Notes under the pieces: generated by a model
The model's database searches: none
Seen by the model: only the letters and a program-made list of their open reading frames with translations
What the model was told of the DNA's origin: nothing
Translations under genes and position numbers: made by a program
Assembly: GCA_033220425.1 (NCBI GenBank)
Contig: CM065649.1
Span: forward strand, 3,596,001-3,660,000
Direction: 5' to 3'
DNA from: Lepraria neglecta
Lineage: Eukaryota > Ascomycota > Lecanoromycetes > Lecanorales > Stereocaulaceae
Length of the DNA stretch: 64,000 nt
In this document: positions 59,506 through 64,000 of the stretch, in pieces
How positions within the stretch are numbered: the stretch's first letter is position 1
Layout: each line of letters begins with the position of its first letter

Positions 59506-59882
59506 ATTTTTGCCCAACCTGAGCCAAATGTGTTTATGATCAGGCAAGTGCAACACGGAAGTTTCCTCGGCCGAGCAGAGGAAGGCACCTTCTTGCCCAC
59601 TTTGATGACGAGCTGGGTTCAATTCAAGGATTGCAGTCAGCGATTGAGGATCTGTACATGTACATTAGCAAATATAATTGAATCACGCGTATCTTTCCTA
59701 ACAACGCTCTGTCTATAGCTATTCCGCCCATGTCCACCTCGAATACTTTTCAACAAGAAAGGGGATAAAAAGAGAAAGTGCCACAAAGATCTGATGAAGA
59801 GCACCTTGACCAAAGTACCCAAATAAACCAAAAAAACATCATGGTTCCACGTGATTAGCCAATCCTCCTACCCCATCATACT
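59506..59882. other. Spacer between the broken receptor and the ketoacyl reductase
   Basis: 3' region of the reductase on the right (A-rich near 59820). No gene. Confidence 0.5.
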
Positions 59883-61023
59883 TCACATCTGCTTCTTCGC
59901 ATTCCCATTCCCGTTCATCCTCGCCTTCTTCGCCAGAGCCCTCTTTCTAATATCCCAATGAAACCACCGATTGTACATCAACAAAAACTTATTCCCCGGC
60001 CCCACGAAAGTAGATATACTCCACTGCAACATAGCATGGCTCCAATACGGCGTACTCGTATACATCCACCCCTGCGCCCCACCCGTCCTGCTCACACTTC
60101 CAAGCACGCTCTTCACAAACGCCTTAGGCGTCGGCACACCGGCTGAAGATTTCCTAATCTTTGACATTGCGCTAGTAACGAGGTGTGATTGGACGAGCTC
60201 GACGGTCACGTTATAGGAGGCTAGTTCGGAGCCGAGGGCTGTGGACCATTGTTGGAGGAAGGCTTTGCTGCCGCTGTAGGTGGCTAGGAAGGGTGTGGGG
60301 AGTAGACCGCCGAAGGATCCCATGGTTATTATTAGGCCACGCTTTCGCTGGGTCATTCCTGCTGCGACTATTTGAGTTACGCGGAGGGTGGCCATGCAAT
60401 TGACGGTGATGATGCTGTCGATTTCTTCCTGGGGGGTGAGCATGAATGGAACAGGCATTGAGTGACTGACTCCAACATTGTTGATTAGGATTGCAATGTC
60501 GAGACCGTCGACCAATGCCTTTAGCTTAGCGTAGTCGCTGTCATTGTTGGCTCCAAAGTCCATAGCCAACGTCTTCGTGGGGGTATTGTATTTTGACTTG
60601 ATGTCCGCAGCGAGGCTGTCAAGCTTACTCTGCGTCCGGGACACGAGAACCGTGGAGTACCCGGCGCGAGCGAGCTGGATAGAGAACTCTTTGCCGATTC
60701 CATCCGACGCACCGGTTATCAATGCCCATGATTTTGAAGGCTGTCCGAACGTCCGAAGCTGCAAGTAGCCGGCATTAGTCCACGTATCAGGAATTGGAAT
60801 TGGAATGAGGAAGGGGACATACTGGTTTGCCTGGAAGGACGAAGAGGCTGAAGAAGAGGCGTGCGAGCAGGACGAGTCTGGAGAAGACGGCGAGGAATCC
60901 AACCACGGTGAAAGTCAACAGTACATAATAGACAACTTTATTGTCTAGAGATTCTTGCACTCCTGTAGTCTGTTCCATTTTTCCTCTGTAGAACGAGCCA
61001 AGGTTGTCCAGTGAGGGAGCCAT
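59883..61023 (-). CDS. IFA38: Very-long-chain 3-ketoacyl-CoA reductase (ER short-chain dehydrogenase)
   Basis: Two exons, 61023..60823 and 60758..59883, with a 64-base GTATGT..CAG intron, encode 358 residues. An N-terminal membrane helix ([20 protein letters not shown]) anchors it in the ER. The NADPH site is [11 protein letters not shown], the NNAG-type motif reads INNVGVSHS and the catalytic pair is ATYSGSKAF (YxxxK) with the upstream Ser in TMGSFGG. The C-terminus ends in basic [15 protein letters not shown], an ER-retention type tail. Known role: reduces 3-ketoacyl-CoA in fatty-acid elongation to C26, with Elo, Phs1 and Tsc13. The promoter is shared with ERG28, only 296 bases away. Confidence 0.93.
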
Positions 61024-61319
61024 GCTGCAGCAGAACTGTTGCGTGTCCTGAAGAGGGGGGAACTGTTGAGGAAAGACAGGTGCTAAGGAGGTAGAATCTA
61101 GGAGATTCTCGGGCCTTATATATGATCTCAGCACTATCAAAATTAGAGTTTGCTTTATCAAATTAGTGACACGCCCCGGTCCGAACGGAGCGACGCGCGA
61201 CTGGCAAAGAACAAATCCTGGGTCTTGGTATTTGCGATTGGTAAATATTCGATTTTCTAAGGGGTTGCAGCTTGACAGACAACAAATCCTGCAAATCCGA
61301 TTCGCGCCAGATCACTACC
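61024..61319. promoter_or_regulatory. Bidirectional promoter of the ketoacyl reductase and ERG28
   Basis: 296 bases separate the two divergent ATGs. A TATATAT-like stretch near 61117 could serve the leftward gene. Both products act at the ER in lipid synthesis, so shared control is plausible; no sterol element was recognised by eye. Confidence 0.55.
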
Positions 61320-61773
61320 ATGAACTCCTTCCTCCCACAACACGAGGGTTGGCTTCCCTCCTGGCTCCTCCTGGTAGGTGCCCATGCGGAGCCATTCCCT
61401 TCTGCAAACTAACAAGTTCATGCAGGTGTCGGTGATATCTGTGGGCAACACCATCCAAGCTTACATAACTACGAAAAATACCCGGGAAGTTTACATGCGG
61501 ACTGGCCAAGAGATAACAGCCTTCACCTCGAGAGTTTTCGGCACATGGACCTTTGTCTCAGCTATCGTCCGCCTTTACGCTGCATACAACATTTCTAATC
61601 CTCAAATTTACGAATTGGCGCTTGTTGTGTATGCGATTGCTTGGTTTCATTTTTTCAGCGAGTGGTTGGTGTTTGGGACCGCGGCGTGGGGGAGGGGTTT
61701 AGCAGGACCAATACTTATCTCAACGGGCAGCTTGGTGTGGATGCTTTCTCAGTGGGGATTTTATGTGGAGTAG
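61320..61773 (+). CDS. ERG28: ERG28, ER scaffold of the sterol C-4 demethylation complex
   Basis: Two exons, 61320..61373 and 61426..61773, with a 52-base intron (GTAGGT..CAG, branch ACTAAC), encode 133 residues. MNSFLPQHEGWLPSWLLL joins to VSVISVGNTIQAYITTKNT, then SRVFGTWTFVSAIVRLYAAY, SEWLVFGTAAWGRG and ISTGSLVWMLSQWGFYV. Four hydrophobic segments fit the family. Known role: tethers Erg25, Erg26 and Erg27 at the ER. The first exon is only 18 codons and would be missed without splicing. Confidence 0.95.
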
Positions 61774-61962
61774 GAGAGTTTTATGCGTGGCGGAAAGCAC
61801 CAATTGGCTGGTATAGCCGTTCAAAAAAGCAGGATTACTTTCAGCTTTATGCAATAGGCATGATAGTGGGGGGGCCTCCGTGCTGATTGCTTGCAGTAGG
61901 CGTTTCCGCTTATGGATTGAAAAGAGCTCATACTATTGAAAATGCCGCGGCCCAAGCTCGAT

Positions 61963-63710
<1,748 letters not shown>

Positions 63711-64000
63711 ATGCCACCCTTCATTCCCCACAAACGCCGATTATCTACGCCGCCACCAGATGCACCTATACCAAAGTCTGCTAAGAAGCCAAGTCTATTC
63801 GAGACAGCAGACAAACCCAGTTCGGCCGGGAGTTTACAAGACAACAAGACCTTTTTAGATAAATTGAATGCTTCTGACAGCGACAGCACCCTCAGTGACG
63901 TTAGCAGTGATGAGTTCGAAGACGCACTACCAGCACCGAGCCCCAAGCGGCGGAAGATAGCCCATGAAGAGGAAGACGACGAAGTCGACTGGGAAGACGC
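63711..64000 (+). CDS. RAD4: RAD4/XPC-like DNA repair protein (N-terminal part)
   Basis: ATG 63711 opens a frame that runs to the window edge (96 complete codons). It begins MPPFIPHKRRLSTPPPDAPI and continues FETADKPSSAGSLQDNKTFL, DSTLSDVSSDEFEDALP, SPKRRKIAHEEEDDEVDWED. This disordered Ser/Asp-rich start with a basic KRRK patch and an acidic WED end is typical of fungal Rad4 N-termini. Known role: lesion recognition with Rad23 in nucleotide excision repair. The transglutaminase-like and BHD domains lie outside the window, so the call rests on the N-terminus alone. Confidence 0.72.
   Translation, partial: MPPFIPHKRRLSTPPPDAPIPKSAKKPSLFETADKPSSAGSLQDNKTFLDKLNASDSDSTLSDVSSDEFEDALPAPSPKRRKIAHEEEDDEVDWED

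Overview
This window is nuclear DNA of a filamentous ascomycete (Pezizomycotina). Genes are split by short introns, mostly 47-92 bases, with GT..AG ends and CTRAY-like branch sites. The gene content is typically fungal: C2H2 and Zn2Cys6 factors with fungal regulatory domains, a fused two-domain isopropylmalate isomerase, ERG28, a LaeA-like methyltransferase, and a NACHT receptor N-terminus. The style of several family genes suggests Leotiomycetes, but this is inferred from remembered family resemblance. No database search was run. All gene models were joined by hand from reading frames and splice signals.

Layout. 1-1.4 kb: start of SEH1 (nucleoporin), then a doubtful small gene. 1.4-6.8 kb: gene desert. 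6.8-25.4 kb: dense housekeeping block: C2H2 transcription factor, SAP30, MDJ1, BRO1, a GPR1/FUN34/YaaH (Ato) transporter, LEU1 and ALG7. 25.9-39.8 kb: accessory island with a broken F-box gene, an intact secreted protein, a broken SGNH hydrolase, two tandem small Cys-rich genes (one broken), a Ty1/Copia fossil, a GrpB-like protein fused to a fungal domain, an unknown membrane protein, and 2.7 kb of empty sequence. 39.8-54.2 kb: a Zn2Cys6 factor, SPC97/GCP2 and PUP2 as a divergent pair, a LaeA-like methyltransferase, and KRR1. 54.5-59.4 kb: a second accessory block with two neighbouring orphan membrane-protein units that share sequence, a gene remnant, and a broken NACHT-type receptor N-terminus. 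59.9-64 kb: ER lipid genes (3-ketoacyl-CoA reductase and ERG28, divergent), GAL7 and the start of RAD4.

The housekeeping genes have separate roles: proteasome, spindle pole body, small-subunit processome, leucine synthesis, N-glycosylation, ESCRT sorting, mitochondrial chaperoning, sterol and very-long-chain fatty acid synthesis, galactose use and DNA repair. There is no obvious secondary-metabolite cluster around the LaeA-like gene. The main pattern is that the broken host genes sit in the two accessory blocks, and all their nonsense codons can be explained by C:G to T:A transitions (RIP-like), while core genes next door are intact.
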